Assembly (NCBI RefSeq): GCF_000758665.1
Contig: NZ_CP009285.1
Location: 7,254,001-7,318,000, forward strand
Direction of reading: 5' to 3'
DNA length: 64,000 nucleotides
DNA from: Paenibacillus borealis
Lineage (GTDB): Bacteria; Bacillota; Bacilli; Paenibacillales; Paenibacillaceae
This document shows positions 52,221 through 60,693 of this stretch, in pieces. Made by a program: the position numbers and the translations under genes. Numbering within the stretch: the stretch's first letter is position 1; each line of letters opens with the position of its first letter. The notes beneath the pieces were generated by a model that searched no databases, was not told where the DNA came from, and saw nothing but the letters and a program-made list of their open reading frames with translations.

Positions 52221-53120
52221 CTACCTCCGTGTGAAATACTGCTCCCGGTCAAGATCAGGAAGGAGCGCAGGATGCACAGGACGCCAGCCAAGCTGCTCTT
52301 GAGTCCAGGTGCCCGAAGCCGGGATATCCATTGACACAAAATGCGTCAGCCAGCCGAAATGCTCCGCTGCCTCTTCGGGAGGAACACTGACCACCGGAAG
52401 TCCAAGCCGGCGGCCGATTACGCCAGCCATATCACGAATCGGAACGCCCTCATCGCTGATCGCATGCAGCGTGGTTCCGGCTGGAGCCGCCTCCAGCGCC
52501 AGCCGGTAGAGCTGTGCTGCATCAAGCCGGTGCACAGCGGGCCAGCGGTTCGCGCCATCTCCCACATATGCCGAGACGCCCTTGGTGCGGGCGATCTGGA
52601 TCAGCCCCGGAACAAAACCGGTATCGCCATCGCCATGAACGGACAGCGGAAGCCGCACCACTGATACGCGTACGCCCTGCGAAGCCAGCGCAAGCGCCGC
52701 TTCCTCCGTAGCCGCGCGATGCTTCCCGGGGGAGCTGGAATTGGGCACAGATGCTTCAGTACCCAGCTGGCCGGGTGTGAGATGCCCGATCACGGAGGTT
52801 ACGACTAACGGCCGGCCCGAATGCGCTAGCTCGGCACCCATCGCCTCGACCGCAAGCTTGTCTGTCACGCCTGCTGCCGTAAGATCGGCGTAGTTGTGAA
52901 TGAAGGCAGCGTGGATCACGCCATCCGCTGCAGCTGCACCCCGCCGCAGGCTGTCCAGATCATCCAAAGAGCCGCGGTGTACAGCGGCCCCGGCAGCAGT
53001 GAGCGTTGCTGCGGCCTCATCCGAACGGGCGAGGCCCAGTACCTCATGTCCCGCATCTATCAGTTCACGTACAATGGCAGAGCCGACGAAACCAGTTGCA
53101 CCCGTAACAAAAACACGCAT
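52221..53120 (-). CDS. NAD(P)-dependent epimerase/dehydratase-like SDR
   Basis: A 299-residue extended SDR: Rossmann motif MRVFVTGATGFVGSAIVREL, DDLDSL, IHAAFIH, and a variant active-site region (SVPNSSSPGKHRAATEEAAL) in which the usual YxxxK is replaced, so classic reductase chemistry is uncertain. The C-terminal part has HAISDEGVPIRDMAGVIGRRLGLP. AGGAGG precedes the ATG. The AraC regulator gene lies upstream on the same strand and may control it. Confidence 0.82.
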   Translation of the reverse strand: MRVFVTGATGFVGSAIVRELIDAGHEVLGLARSDEAAATLTAAGAAVHRGSLDDLDSLRRGAAAADGVIHAAFIHNYADLTAAGVTDKLAVEAMGAELAHSGRPLVVTSVIGHLTPGQLGTEASVPNSSSPGKHRAATEEAALALASQGVRVSVVRLPLSVHGDGDTGFVPGLIQIARTKGVSAYVGDGANRWPAVHRLDAAQLYRLALEAAPAGTTLHAISDEGVPIRDMAGVIGRRLGLPVVSVPPEEAAEHFGWLTHFVSMDIPASGTWTQEQLGWRPVHPALLPDLDREQYFTRR

Positions 53121-53207
53121 AAATAATTCCTCCTAATAACTAATGAGTAATAGAATTCCTGACTCACCTTGGGCTATCCATTGCACCGCTGTTCCAAGGT
53201 TATACTC

Positions 53208-53233
53208 ATTATAGTCTTCGGTTCACCGGAACC
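53208..53233 (-). promoter_or_regulatory. SDR promoter with GGTTC/GAACC dyad
   Basis: Minus strand TATAAT (53208-53213) has no recognisable -35. Instead GGTTCCGGTGAACC (53220-53233) lies at that position, as in activator-dependent promoters. Confidence 0.4.
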
Positions 53234-53302
53234 TTTGCCTGTTCCCTTTCCCTTTTTGCCCGATCCTACAAGAAACGATAACCCGGCCCGTGACCGCCCA
53301 AA

Positions 53303-53331
53303 AACCCGCAAGCCATAGGGCTGCGGGTTTC
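53303..53331 (-). terminator. terminator after the AraC regulator gene
   Basis: AAACCCGCA-CCCTA pairs with its complement to give an 11-bp stem between 53303 and 53331, followed on the minus strand by TTTTGG. Confidence 0.65.
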
Positions 53332-53343
53332 CTAAAGATTAGC

Positions 53344-54306
53344 TCATTCCGATCTTGTAGGCTGCTGACGTAATCTGGCAATGTCTCTGCTTGGCGGACT
53401 TCCGAAGAAGCGGCGGTAATCCCGGCTGAACTGGGAATCGCTCACATAGCCGACAAGCCGGCAGGCCGTGGTCGCATCCATGGGGCCGGTTAACATCAGA
53501 CGTCTGGCTTCGTGAAGGCGCAGCGCCTTTTGATACTGCAGCGGACTCATGGAGGTGACGGACTTGAAATGCACATGAAAGGCGGATGCGCTCATATGTA
53601 CGAGTTCTGCCAGCTCAGCAACCTTCATCTGCTCGGAGAAGTGTTCACGCAGCCAGGCGATCCCCTTCGCGACCCGCTGTACATCTGACTCGGCAAAGCC
53701 CATTTCAACAACCTGGGCACCAATCGGGCTGCGCAGGACCCGCAGCAGAATTTCATCCAGCACAAGCGGAGCCAGAAGTTCCGCATCAGCGGGCTGCTGC
53801 AGGCACTCCACCAGTCTCGTTACTGCATTAACAAGACTCAGATTGGCATCAGCAATATAACCTGTGCTCATCTGGCGTACGGGAGGCAGGCCCTGGGGGT
53901 ACAGCTTCAGGACCCATTCACTGATCCTCTGCGGATCAAGCTCCAGCCTCACGGCAAGATAAGGCTCAGCTGAACTGGCTTCCGTGAGCTGCATCGCTAC
54001 CGGCAGGGCGACAGGCAGCAGGATCATCCGCAGCTTGTTGAAATGATAAACCTCCTGCCCGATCGTAATATTCTTTGCCCCCTGGGCCACGATGATCAGA
54101 GAGGTGGAGTAGAAGGTTTTGACAGTATCCGTATCTATCCGTGAATAGCGGCTGATATACAGACCGGGTATACGCTGGATAAAAGTTCCATCATGAGGAG
54201 TATGGGACGATATCAGACGTGCCAGCCTGGCTGTTTCTGCATCAAGCGAACCCTCAGCCGCACCAGACAGCGTTGTCACCGCATATTCATCTTGTATTCT
54301 CATCAT
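53344..54306 (-). CDS. AraC-family transcriptional regulator (AraC_N type)
   Basis: 320 residues. N-terminal effector-binding cupin-like domain of the AraC_N group (about 35-185: GLYISRYSRIDTDTVKTFYSTSLIIVAQGAKNITIGQEVYHF; ILLPVALPVAMQ). C-terminal pair of helix-turn-helices (about 215-310: MKVAELAELVHMSASAFHVHFKSVTSMSPLQYQKALRLHEAR; VGYVSDSQFSRDYRRFFGSPPSRD). Regulators of this group often sit next to SDR or oxidoreductase genes they activate, matching the SDR downstream. Confidence 0.88.
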   Translation of the reverse strand: MMRIQDEYAVTTLSGAAEGSLDAETARLARLISSHTPHDGTFIQRIPGLYISRYSRIDTDTVKTFYSTSLIIVAQGAKNITIGQEVYHFNKLRMILLPVALPVAMQLTEASSAEPYLAVRLELDPQRISEWVLKLYPQGLPPVRQMSTGYIADANLSLVNAVTRLVECLQQPADAELLAPLVLDEILLRVLRSPIGAQVVEMGFAESDVQRVAKGIAWLREHFSEQMKVAELAELVHMSASAFHVHFKSVTSMSPLQYQKALRLHEARRLMLTGPMDATTACRLVGYVSDSQFSRDYRRFFGSPPSRDIARLRQQPTRSE

Positions 54307-54388
54307 TTAGCCACCGCTCCCTGGTATTCAGACATCTATGAAACTTCATCCTTATGAATAAGTAACGTTTATTATACACATTAATAAT

Positions 54389-54424
54389 AAAAAACTCCCG
54401 ATAATGTTATCCATTATCAGGAGT
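54389..54424 (-). terminator. terminator of the second sugar importer operon
   Basis: Minus strand ACTCC-GATAAT pairs with ATTATC-GGAGT, then TTTTTTATT. Confidence 0.8.
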
Positions 54425-54428
54425 ACGC

Positions 54429-54506
54429 CTGTTGATTAGCCAAAAAATGTAATAGGGAAACCGCTCATTCTGTCGTTACCATAACTATAATTTAGCTAAT
54501 CAACAG
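54429..54506. repeat. perfect 12-bp inverted repeat, 54 bp apart
   Basis: CTGTTGATTAGC (54429-54440) and GCTAATCAACAG (54495-54506). No gene lies between. It could be a long hairpin in the 3' end of the importer mRNA or a mobile-element remnant. Confidence 0.6.
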
Positions 54507-54535
54507 ACTTGGCCTTTAAATGAACCTGAACAGAA

Positions 54536-55390
54536 TTACTCCTTAACGCCGCCCAGTGCCACACCCGCAATAATATACCGGGATAACAGGAAGTAGACCA
54601 CGAACAGCGGTAAAGCCGTCAGTGCCAGCCCCATATAGATCGAGCCGAACTCCGTCTTGTAGATATCCCCGCGCAGCAGGCTGACCATGATCGGCATCGT
54701 ATATTTCTCTTTCTGTGTAAGCAGAATCATCGGCATGAACAGGTTGTTCCAGTTGCCCACGAAGGCAAAGATCGCCTGTGTTGCCACTGCCGGTACCATG
54801 AGCGGCAGGATAATCCGGTTAAAGGTTTTGAATTCACCGGACCCGTCTACACGCGCTGCTTCCACGATCTCAATCGACAGCGTTGCGAGCAGGTATTGGC
54901 GCATAAAGAACACCACCGCCGGTGCGGCAATCGCAGGCAGAATCAGCGGAAGAAAGCTGTTGGTCCAATGTATTTTATACATGAACTGATAGAATCCGAT
55001 CGCACTGGCCTGGGCAGGAATCATCATCACGCACAGGATAAAGGTAAAGAACGCCCCGCGCAGCTTCCAGCTATAGGTTACCAGCCCATATGCCGCCAGG
55101 GACGAGAAATAGACTGTTAAGAGAGTTGCTGAAGCTGAGATAATAAATGAATTCATGAACCCTTGAATCGGATCGAAGCTCTTTTCGAGCAGTACCCGCA
55201 GGTTGCTCATCATATGCGTCGAAGGAATCAGCGAGAGGCCGCTTTGAATTTCCGTTGTAGAGCGGGTGGCGTTTACAAACATGATCCAAAACGGGAGGAT
55301 ACTGAGCACCGCCAGACAGATGCAGACGATATAGACAATCGTCTTGTTTATCTTCCGGGTGACGGTTCCGCCTTTTTGATTATTGTCCAT
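54536..55390 (-). CDS. carbohydrate ABC transporter permease, MalG type (second operon)
   Basis: A 284-residue permease with six membrane segments and the EAA loop IEIVEAARVDGSGEFKTFNRIILPLMVP. Its ATG overlaps the end of the preceding permease by 11 bp; GGGAGG lies inside that gene. Last gene of binding protein-permease-permease. No ATPase gene is present. Confidence 0.9.
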   Translation of the reverse strand: MDNNQKGGTVTRKINKTIVYIVCICLAVLSILPFWIMFVNATRSTTEIQSGLSLIPSTHMMSNLRVLLEKSFDPIQGFMNSFIISASATLLTVYFSSLAAYGLVTYSWKLRGAFFTFILCVMMIPAQASAIGFYQFMYKIHWTNSFLPLILPAIAAPAVVFFMRQYLLATLSIEIVEAARVDGSGEFKTFNRIILPLMVPAVATQAIFAFVGNWNNLFMPMILLTQKEKYTMPIMVSLLRGDIYKTEFGSIYMGLALTALPLFVVYFLLSRYIIAGVALGGVKE

Positions 55391-56360
55391 GTGTTACGCC
55401 TCCCTGGTTGCTCTTGGCGGATTTCCGGTGCATTTTTTCGATTTTTTTAAGTTTCGCCGCGTCGCGGTCACGCATCAAATAGAACACAAATGCAGACAGT
55501 ACTGCTGAAATCACGAACATGATCATGCTCGCCGCTGCAGCACGGTTGTACAAGTAGCTTCCCTTAAAGGCTTGCCCATAAATAAACATGGACGTGGTAA
55601 GCGTAGAGTCATCCGGTCCGCCCGCAAGGAAGAGCTGCGGAATATCAAACATGGTCAAACCGCCGACCATCGATGTAATCAGTGTGAATAGCAGAATCGT
55701 ACGTAAACTTGGCAGCGTGATACGGAAGAAGGTTTGAATTCCGTTGGCGCCGTCAATCGCCGCAGATTCGAAGAGCGCAGGATTAATCCCCATAACGCCT
55801 GCGATCAGTATGATCATGGTGTTGCCGTACCACATCCAGAACTGGATGAACGCCACAATGCCCCGCGCTATCGTCTTATCCTGAAGGAAGTTGATCGGAG
55901 CGTCGGACCATCCCATCATTTCAAAGAAACTGTTTACCGGACTCATCGGATAGGCAAATAGAGTGCTGAAAAGCACGGCAATTGTACCTGCAGTAATAAT
56001 ATTAGGCATATAGAGCAGAACCTTGAAAATACCCTGCCCCTTTATTTTCAGACGCTGGTTCGTGAACCAAGCCGTGAGCAAGAGCGCAAGAACGATCTGA
56101 GGAACGAAGTTCACAATCCAGAGCAGCCCCGTGTTAATTAGAGATTTTCTGAAGGAGGGGTTATCAAAGAGGAGATCTTTGAAATTCTGAAAAGGATTAT
56201 CCAAAATATGTAGTGGTTTTGGTATTAATCCCTGTAAATCGGTAAAACCGATGAATGCGGTATATAAAATGGGATACAGCGAGAAAATCAGAAATGCCAA
56301 AACAAACGGAAATGTAAAGATATAGCCGAATCTAGAGTAGTTCACACCTTTGCGGCGCAT
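55380..56360 (-). CDS. carbohydrate ABC transporter permease, MalF type (second operon)
   Basis: A 326-residue permease with six or seven membrane segments; EAA loop NPALFESAAIDGANGIQTFFRITLPSL. A polar, Lys-rich C-terminal tail (RDRDAAKLKKIEKMHRKS) follows the last segment. It is the partner of the MalG-type protein, with which it overlaps. A strong hairpin separates it from the binding-protein gene upstream. Confidence 0.9.
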   Translation of the reverse strand: MRRKGVNYSRFGYIFTFPFVLAFLIFSLYPILYTAFIGFTDLQGLIPKPLHILDNPFQNFKDLLFDNPSFRKSLINTGLLWIVNFVPQIVLALLLTAWFTNQRLKIKGQGIFKVLLYMPNIITAGTIAVLFSTLFAYPMSPVNSFFEMMGWSDAPINFLQDKTIARGIVAFIQFWMWYGNTMIILIAGVMGINPALFESAAIDGANGIQTFFRITLPSLRTILLFTLITSMVGGLTMFDIPQLFLAGGPDDSTLTTSMFIYGQAFKGSYLYNRAAAASMIMFVISAVLSAFVFYLMRDRDAAKLKKIEKMHRKSAKSNQGGVTHGQ

Positions 56361-56383
56361 GCTCTCACCCCTTTAGTTGATAT

Positions 56384-56413
56384 GAAGGGGCGGGATGACT
56401 CCCCCGCCCCTTC
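56384..56413 (-). other. intercistronic hairpin without T run
   Basis: GAAGGGGCGGG and CCCGCCCCTTC form a perfect 11-bp stem with an 8-base loop between the binding-protein stop and the MalF-type start. Without a T run it is more likely an mRNA-stabilising or processing signal than a terminator. Confidence 0.7.
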
Positions 56414-56422
56414 GATTGCTTC

Positions 56423-57841
56423 TTATTCGCTATCGATATTAAGTTGATCTTTGACTTGCTGCTTGAAGGTTTCGATTGCTTTGGCACGGTCTTTGTTGCC
56501 CGCAGTATATTCGCGTACCTGATCACGCCAGAGCTTGTTGATCGTTTCGTCGAACTGGGTCAAGTTCTTACCTGAAGCGTTGGCATTGGCCGGAACAAAG
56601 ACGTCGAACATGTTCTGTCCGCCAAGCAAAGGTAGTTCCCCGTTAGACTTATCCATTACAACGGAGGAAGCAACACTGTCCTTCGTGCCTTGCTCGCCTT
56701 CTTTCATCGTTCCGTTAGCCCAGTAATACTGGAGACCTGTTTCGGAGGTATCGAGTGTTACCCATTTGATGAAGTCTGCAACAGCCTGTTTCTTGGCATC
56801 GTCCTTGGTTACGTCTTTGTTGGCGAGCAGCCATGTGCCTCCCCAGAAGAAGCCTGTTGGCGGCTCGGTTACTGCCCAGTCACCACTTGTATCCTTTACA
56901 TTGTCGCTTAGAGTATAGTTAACGAGCCAAGCAGGACCGAAGAACCCGAAGACCGGTTGAGCGCCAGTGCCGGACATATCGGCGAACCAGGCTTCTGTCC
57001 AATCTGTCGTATCATTGTGGTATCCATTGTCTTTCAGCTTCTTGGAGAGATCCAGGAACTCTTCGCGCTTAGGATCGATATGAAGCTTGCCGTCAACAAT
57101 CCAACCCTTCTCGGAACTGTTTTCGATCGCGTGCCATATATCGCCGTCACCAGAAACTGCGCCGTATCCTTTGGCCTTCAGCTTCGCAGCCGCTTCGAAG
57201 AATTTATCCCAGCCCGGACCAATTTCAGCCTTGATTGCAGCCGGGTCATCTGTTCCAAATACATCCTTGGCAATCGAGCGGCGATAGATAAAGGCTCCAC
57301 CTGTTGCCTGATAGCCGAGACCTTTCAATTGTCCGTCTTTGCTGCCGATATCAACTGAATATTGAGCGATCCCTGCGTCCTTAACCATTTGGTCATCAAG
57401 ACCCAGGTCAGCATAGTTGGCGGCAAAAGTGGATGCATCGCCTTGTGTATATTTGAGTACGAACGCCGCTTCAGCTGCAAACACATCCGGTGCATCTTTT
57501 CCGCCAGCGGCCAGCGCCTGGTCAAGAGCCGGCTGATAGGCTCCATCTGTAGTTGCGACAATCGTAGTTTTGAACTCTACATTCGCATCTGGATGGGTTT
57601 CGATATACTTTTTAGTCATGTTCGGAATCTCGTCCGTGAAGCTCCAGAGATTAATAGTGACTTTCTCGCCGGATCCTGCTGCTGGAGCAGTTGTAGCCGC
57701 TGCGGCCGTTGTGGCTGCCGGAGCTGTTGTGGCGTTTGCGCCGGATGAGCTTGAATTATTGTTGCCTCCACACGCTGCCAGAGCAGATGACATCAAGACC
57801 AGTGTAGAGATCCCAGCTAGAACACGCTTCATACTTTTCAT
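56423..57841 (-). CDS. sugar ABC transporter substrate-binding lipoprotein (second operon)
   Basis: A 472-residue lipoprotein with signal peptide and lipobox ALAAC at residues 20-24, a linker rich in Asn, Ser, Ala and Thr, and a family 1 binding fold (EKVTINLWSFTDEIPNMTKKYIETHPDANVEFKTTIVATTDGAYQPALDQAL; GFFGPAWLVNYTL). Its charged surface and length fit oligosaccharide binding. GGGGAGG precedes the ATG. First gene of the importer, with promoter and cre-like site upstream. Confidence 0.92.
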   Translation of the reverse strand: MKSMKRVLAGISTLVLMSSALAACGGNNNSSSSGANATTAPAATTAAAATTAPAAGSGEKVTINLWSFTDEIPNMTKKYIETHPDANVEFKTTIVATTDGAYQPALDQALAAGGKDAPDVFAAEAAFVLKYTQGDASTFAANYADLGLDDQMVKDAGIAQYSVDIGSKDGQLKGLGYQATGGAFIYRRSIAKDVFGTDDPAAIKAEIGPGWDKFFEAAAKLKAKGYGAVSGDGDIWHAIENSSEKGWIVDGKLHIDPKREEFLDLSKKLKDNGYHNDTTDWTEAWFADMSGTGAQPVFGFFGPAWLVNYTLSDNVKDTSGDWAVTEPPTGFFWGGTWLLANKDVTKDDAKKQAVADFIKWVTLDTSETGLQYYWANGTMKEGEQGTKDSVASSVVMDKSNGELPLLGGQNMFDVFVPANANASGKNLTQFDETINKLWRDQVREYTAGNKDRAKAIETFKQQVKDQLNIDSE

Positions 57842-57878
57842 ACTTTGCCTCCCCTTTTATATTCATGCCTCGGTTTTA

Positions 57879-57899
57879 TGTAACCGCATTCATATTATA
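57879..57899 (-). promoter_or_regulatory. -10 and cre-like site of the second importer operon
   Basis: Minus strand TATAAT (57894-57899) followed directly by TGAATGCGGTTACA (57879-57892), which fits the CcpA box at 13 of 14 positions. At this place CcpA would block initiation when glucose is present. Confidence 0.55.
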
Positions 57900-57978
57900 G
57901 TTCCAGACTCTATCAGACATAAGGAACCCCTCATTGGGAAAAATACCACTATTTTTGGTTCCTGCTCCAAAGGAGGTA

Positions 57979-58014
57979 TAAAAAAGACGCCAGGGCACTT
58001 TGCCTTAGCGTCTC
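57979..58014 (-). terminator. terminator after the 91-residue gene
   Basis: Minus strand AGACGC..GGC pairs with GCC..GCGTCT, then TTTTTT. The rest of 57842-58057 holds only the importer promoter. Confidence 0.85.
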
Positions 58015-58057
58015 TAGGGTCTATGAAATTTCATTCCGAAAATTTTTGGAAGGTATG

Positions 58058-58333
58058 CTACGCGTAGTACCCGCCTTTAGCCGGATATTCTCCATGCTCC
58101 TGAAAGTGCCGGTATATTTTAGTGAATGCCTTGATAGCACTCCATTGACTCTGATGATTATTTAATAACACCACTACGTCTGCCATCGAGGTGTCACCGG
58201 GTAATTCTCCACTTGTAAATCTGTATAAATCCGTTTCAAACATACCATTCAGCTCTCTCAAGCAATCACCATACCGGTATCTGGCAATCGTATTCTCAAT
58301 CTCAATCAGCTCAAATTCAATGCAGAACGCCAT
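58058..58333 (-). CDS. hypothetical protein, 91 residues
   Basis: A small acidic-to-neutral soluble protein (MAFCIEFELIEIENTIARYR ... WSAIKAFTKIYRHFQEHG) with mixed alpha/beta character, no membrane segment and no motif I can name. GGAGAGG precedes the ATG and a terminator follows, so it is probably a real gene. It stands alone between the importer operon and the repeat copy B. Confidence 0.6.
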   Translation of the reverse strand: MAFCIEFELIEIENTIARYRYGDCLRELNGMFETDLYRFTSGELPGDTSMADVVVLLNNHQSQWSAIKAFTKIYRHFQEHGEYPAKGGYYA

Positions 58334-58392
58334 GCTATGATCCTCTCCTCGAATTCATCCGCTTTTGCTGGCAGAGATCCGGTATTTATTCG

Positions 58393-58572
58393 GAAATCCT
58401 GCACATAATACAACATTTCCCTCAATATATCGGCCCAAATCCAAAATTGTTGTACAAAAGGCAATATTCTTCCTGCTCCAAGCGCCCTAACGGGACAATT
58501 CCTGTATTTCGTACAACAATTCTCCCGCGCACACAGGTATCGAGGAATCAAAGTTGTACAACGTACAACATC
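58393..58572 (+). repeat. dispersed GTTGTA/TACAAC four-unit element, copy B
   Basis: Aligns with copy A (16351-16530) from GAAATCCTGCACA to the last TACAACA, about three quarters identical. Units centred near 58407, 58455, 58510 and 58562 are spaced 48, 55 and 52 bp. Confidence 0.8.
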
Positions 58573-58585
58573 AGCATAATTGCCC

Positions 58586-59401
58586 TCACGAGAACCTATA
58601 CCAGAATATCCGATAGTCAAAATCCGGCTTCATCCCGATTGCTTGGGCGATGCGAATAGAGCCGGTGTTCTCAGGAGTGCAGTCCCAGTAAGGCCGGATT
58701 CCCTTTCGTCTAAATTCTTGTATCAGTGCGGCAGCCACTATGGTACCATAGTTATTTTTTCTGTACCCTTCCAGGGTTTCGATATCAATCGCATGCGTCT
58801 CTTCTGCAACAAATGCCGAGAAACACAAACTCACGGCATGATTACTATGCTCGGCATAATACCCTAGCCCCTGCTGAAGGAACACGTCTGCCGACTCCCA
58901 GTAATGCAGTATTTTCTCCTCTACAAAGGAATGGTTCCCTAATCGACTTGACGTAAGCAGCTCCCTGTCGATTGGCCGGATCGTTACAGCATCAGCGTGA
59001 AATTCTATCGCTCCCGCCTGCTCCCCTAAACAGAACACATGCTGATTATCCGCCGAAATATAGCGGTCCCCGAAGATGGCACTTAGCGTTTCATCCCAGG
59101 TATCCATCTCGGCGCCGATCTCGACCCCATTGATCCCTTGTTTCTGTAGCTCCGGTTCTATACGGGTTCTCATGTATTCGCCCAGTTTCTCTGCAAACAC
59201 TGCACTCCGCGCATCCCCAACAACCTGATACCCCTGCTGCCCTTGAATCCAGATTAACGCTGCTGTCGGTTCTGCCGGATGATCTGCGTAGACCCTGCCC
59301 GGGTTCATCCCATTAACTATAGCCCTGGCCTCAATATTTTTACATGGATCTGTGAGATGCCGTATCTTATAAAAGTCCTGTTTATTAAGCTCTGTAATCA
59401 T
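58586..59401 (-). CDS. GNAT acetyltransferase (GNAT_acetyltran type)
   Basis: About 271 residues. The N-terminal half is a family-specific domain (LIWIQGQQGYQVVGDARSAVFAEKL) and the C-terminal half holds the acetyl-CoA-binding fold (SLCFSAFVAEETHAIDIETLEGYRKNNYGTIVAAALIQEFRRKGIRPYWDCTPENTGSIRIAQAIGM). The start is the ATG at 59399-59401 behind GGAGG. Substrate unknown. Its 3' end abuts repeat copy B. Confidence 0.85.
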   Translation of the reverse strand: MITELNKQDFYKIRHLTDPCKNIEARAIVNGMNPGRVYADHPAEPTAALIWIQGQQGYQVVGDARSAVFAEKLGEYMRTRIEPELQKQGINGVEIGAEMDTWDETLSAIFGDRYISADNQHVFCLGEQAGAIEFHADAVTIRPIDRELLTSSRLGNHSFVEEKILHYWESADVFLQQGLGYYAEHSNHAVSLCFSAFVAEETHAIDIETLEGYRKNNYGTIVAAALIQEFRRKGIRPYWDCTPENTGSIRIAQAIGMKPDFDYRIFWYRFS

Positions 59402-59491
59402 TGTCAGATCCTCCGGTCCTTTCTTCACGCTTATGTTCTTCCCATTCCTCTGTATTCGTGAGTAACCCCGGTCTATCCTCTCTGCAGAACG

Positions 59492-59522
59492 AAAATCAGG
59501 CCGTCCTCAGCTGAGAACGACC
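59492..59522 (-). terminator. probable terminator after the DMT transporter gene
   Basis: Minus strand GGTCGT..CTCAGCTGAG..ACGGCC hairpin followed by TGATTTTCG; a weak T run. Confidence 0.5.
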
Positions 59523-59535
59523 CAATGCTTCACAT

Positions 59536-60408
59536 TCACTTTTGCTTAATAATCAACAGAACCCCTATAAAAATCAGAGCAGTCCCTGCCCAAAAGGACA
59601 AGCCAATCTGCTCCCCGAGTAATAACCATCCCAGAAAAGTGCCCACTACCGGCTGCAGGAAGAAAAACAATCCCCCGCTTGAAGCATTTAGCATTTGCAG
59701 TCCACGATTCCACAGCAGAAAACCGCAGGCTGTAGAGATTACCCCCAGGTATACAAGACCGCCCCAAATTGACGGATGCATCATCGCGCTAACATCCAGC
59801 TCAGGCAAACGGCTAATCGTAACAGGAGTGAGTAAGACAACGGCTACCAGGGCAGCATAGAACGTTACCACAATCTGCGAATAGTGCCCCGGCACCCGTT
59901 TAATAAGCACTGACATAAGCGCCCAGGTAAGCGCCGCAACGAGCAGGGATATCCCGCCGAGCTGAAGCGATGGATCAATGCCCGCATTTCCGACAATAAT
60001 ACCGACACCGAGCGTTGCTAAAATCACGGAAAAGGCCTTTTTAAAGGTTATCTTCTCGTTCAAAAGAATCCGCGCAAACAGCACCATAAATGCCGGTGTC
60101 GCCCCAGTAATAATCGCACCCATTTGTGCTGTAGAGAGCATCGTGCCTATCTCTTGGGTTACGATCGAAATGGTATTTCCAATCACGCCAATCAGGACTA
60201 TGAGCAGGATATCGCGTTTCTCAATACGCCACGATTGTCTGGTAATAATACCAATAAGCAGCAAGGCAATAACCGCTATCACATAGCGGATCCATACTAA
60301 TTCAAGCGGCGGTACAACGTCCACCACATGTTTGACAACAACATACATCCCGCCCCAGATGCTGGCAGCGAGCGATAAATACAAAGAACCTAATAAAGTG
60401 TTTTTCAT
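59536..60408 (-). CDS. EamA/DMT-family transporter
   Basis: 290 residues with ten hydrophobic segments arranged as two EamA halves (5-140, 150-285), each with the family's conserved Trp/Gly and Pro positions (AASIWGGMYVVVKHVVDVVPP; TWALMSVLIKRVPG). Members export amino acids or drug-like metabolites. The start at the ATG 60406-60408 has GGAGGG upstream. Substrate unknown. Confidence 0.85.
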   Translation of the reverse strand: MKNTLLGSLYLSLAASIWGGMYVVVKHVVDVVPPLELVWIRYVIAVIALLLIGIITRQSWRIEKRDILLIVLIGVIGNTISIVTQEIGTMLSTAQMGAIITGATPAFMVLFARILLNEKITFKKAFSVILATLGVGIIVGNAGIDPSLQLGGISLLVAALTWALMSVLIKRVPGHYSQIVVTFYAALVAVVLLTPVTISRLPELDVSAMMHPSIWGGLVYLGVISTACGFLLWNRGLQMLNASSGGLFFFLQPVVGTFLGWLLLGEQIGLSFWAGTALIFIGVLLIIKQK

Positions 60409-60693
60409 TTGTGTACCCTCCGTTGTTCCAGACATTCCTTGTCCTTAACGGAGTTGTAGTTTTCTGCCGTTAAGGAAGAAGAACTACAGGTACATCATTC
60501 TCGAATAGAGGAGACCGCAGCATTAGTTCTCAGCTCACTTTCAGAAGAGATTTTCATATTATTTTATACGAATATCGTCCATCTGGGTATATGTTTTTAA
60601 CAGGCTGAACGGGAAATGTTGAAACTTGTCATATTTTCTAACGTAGATTTGGACCATACAGAGAATGAAAAACTGGAGAGGAGCTTGTACCTG

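Noticed and set aside
58306-58620. 104-codon minus-strand frame
   Set aside because: It lies across repeat copy B and lacks a ribosome binding site; the repeat explains the sequence.
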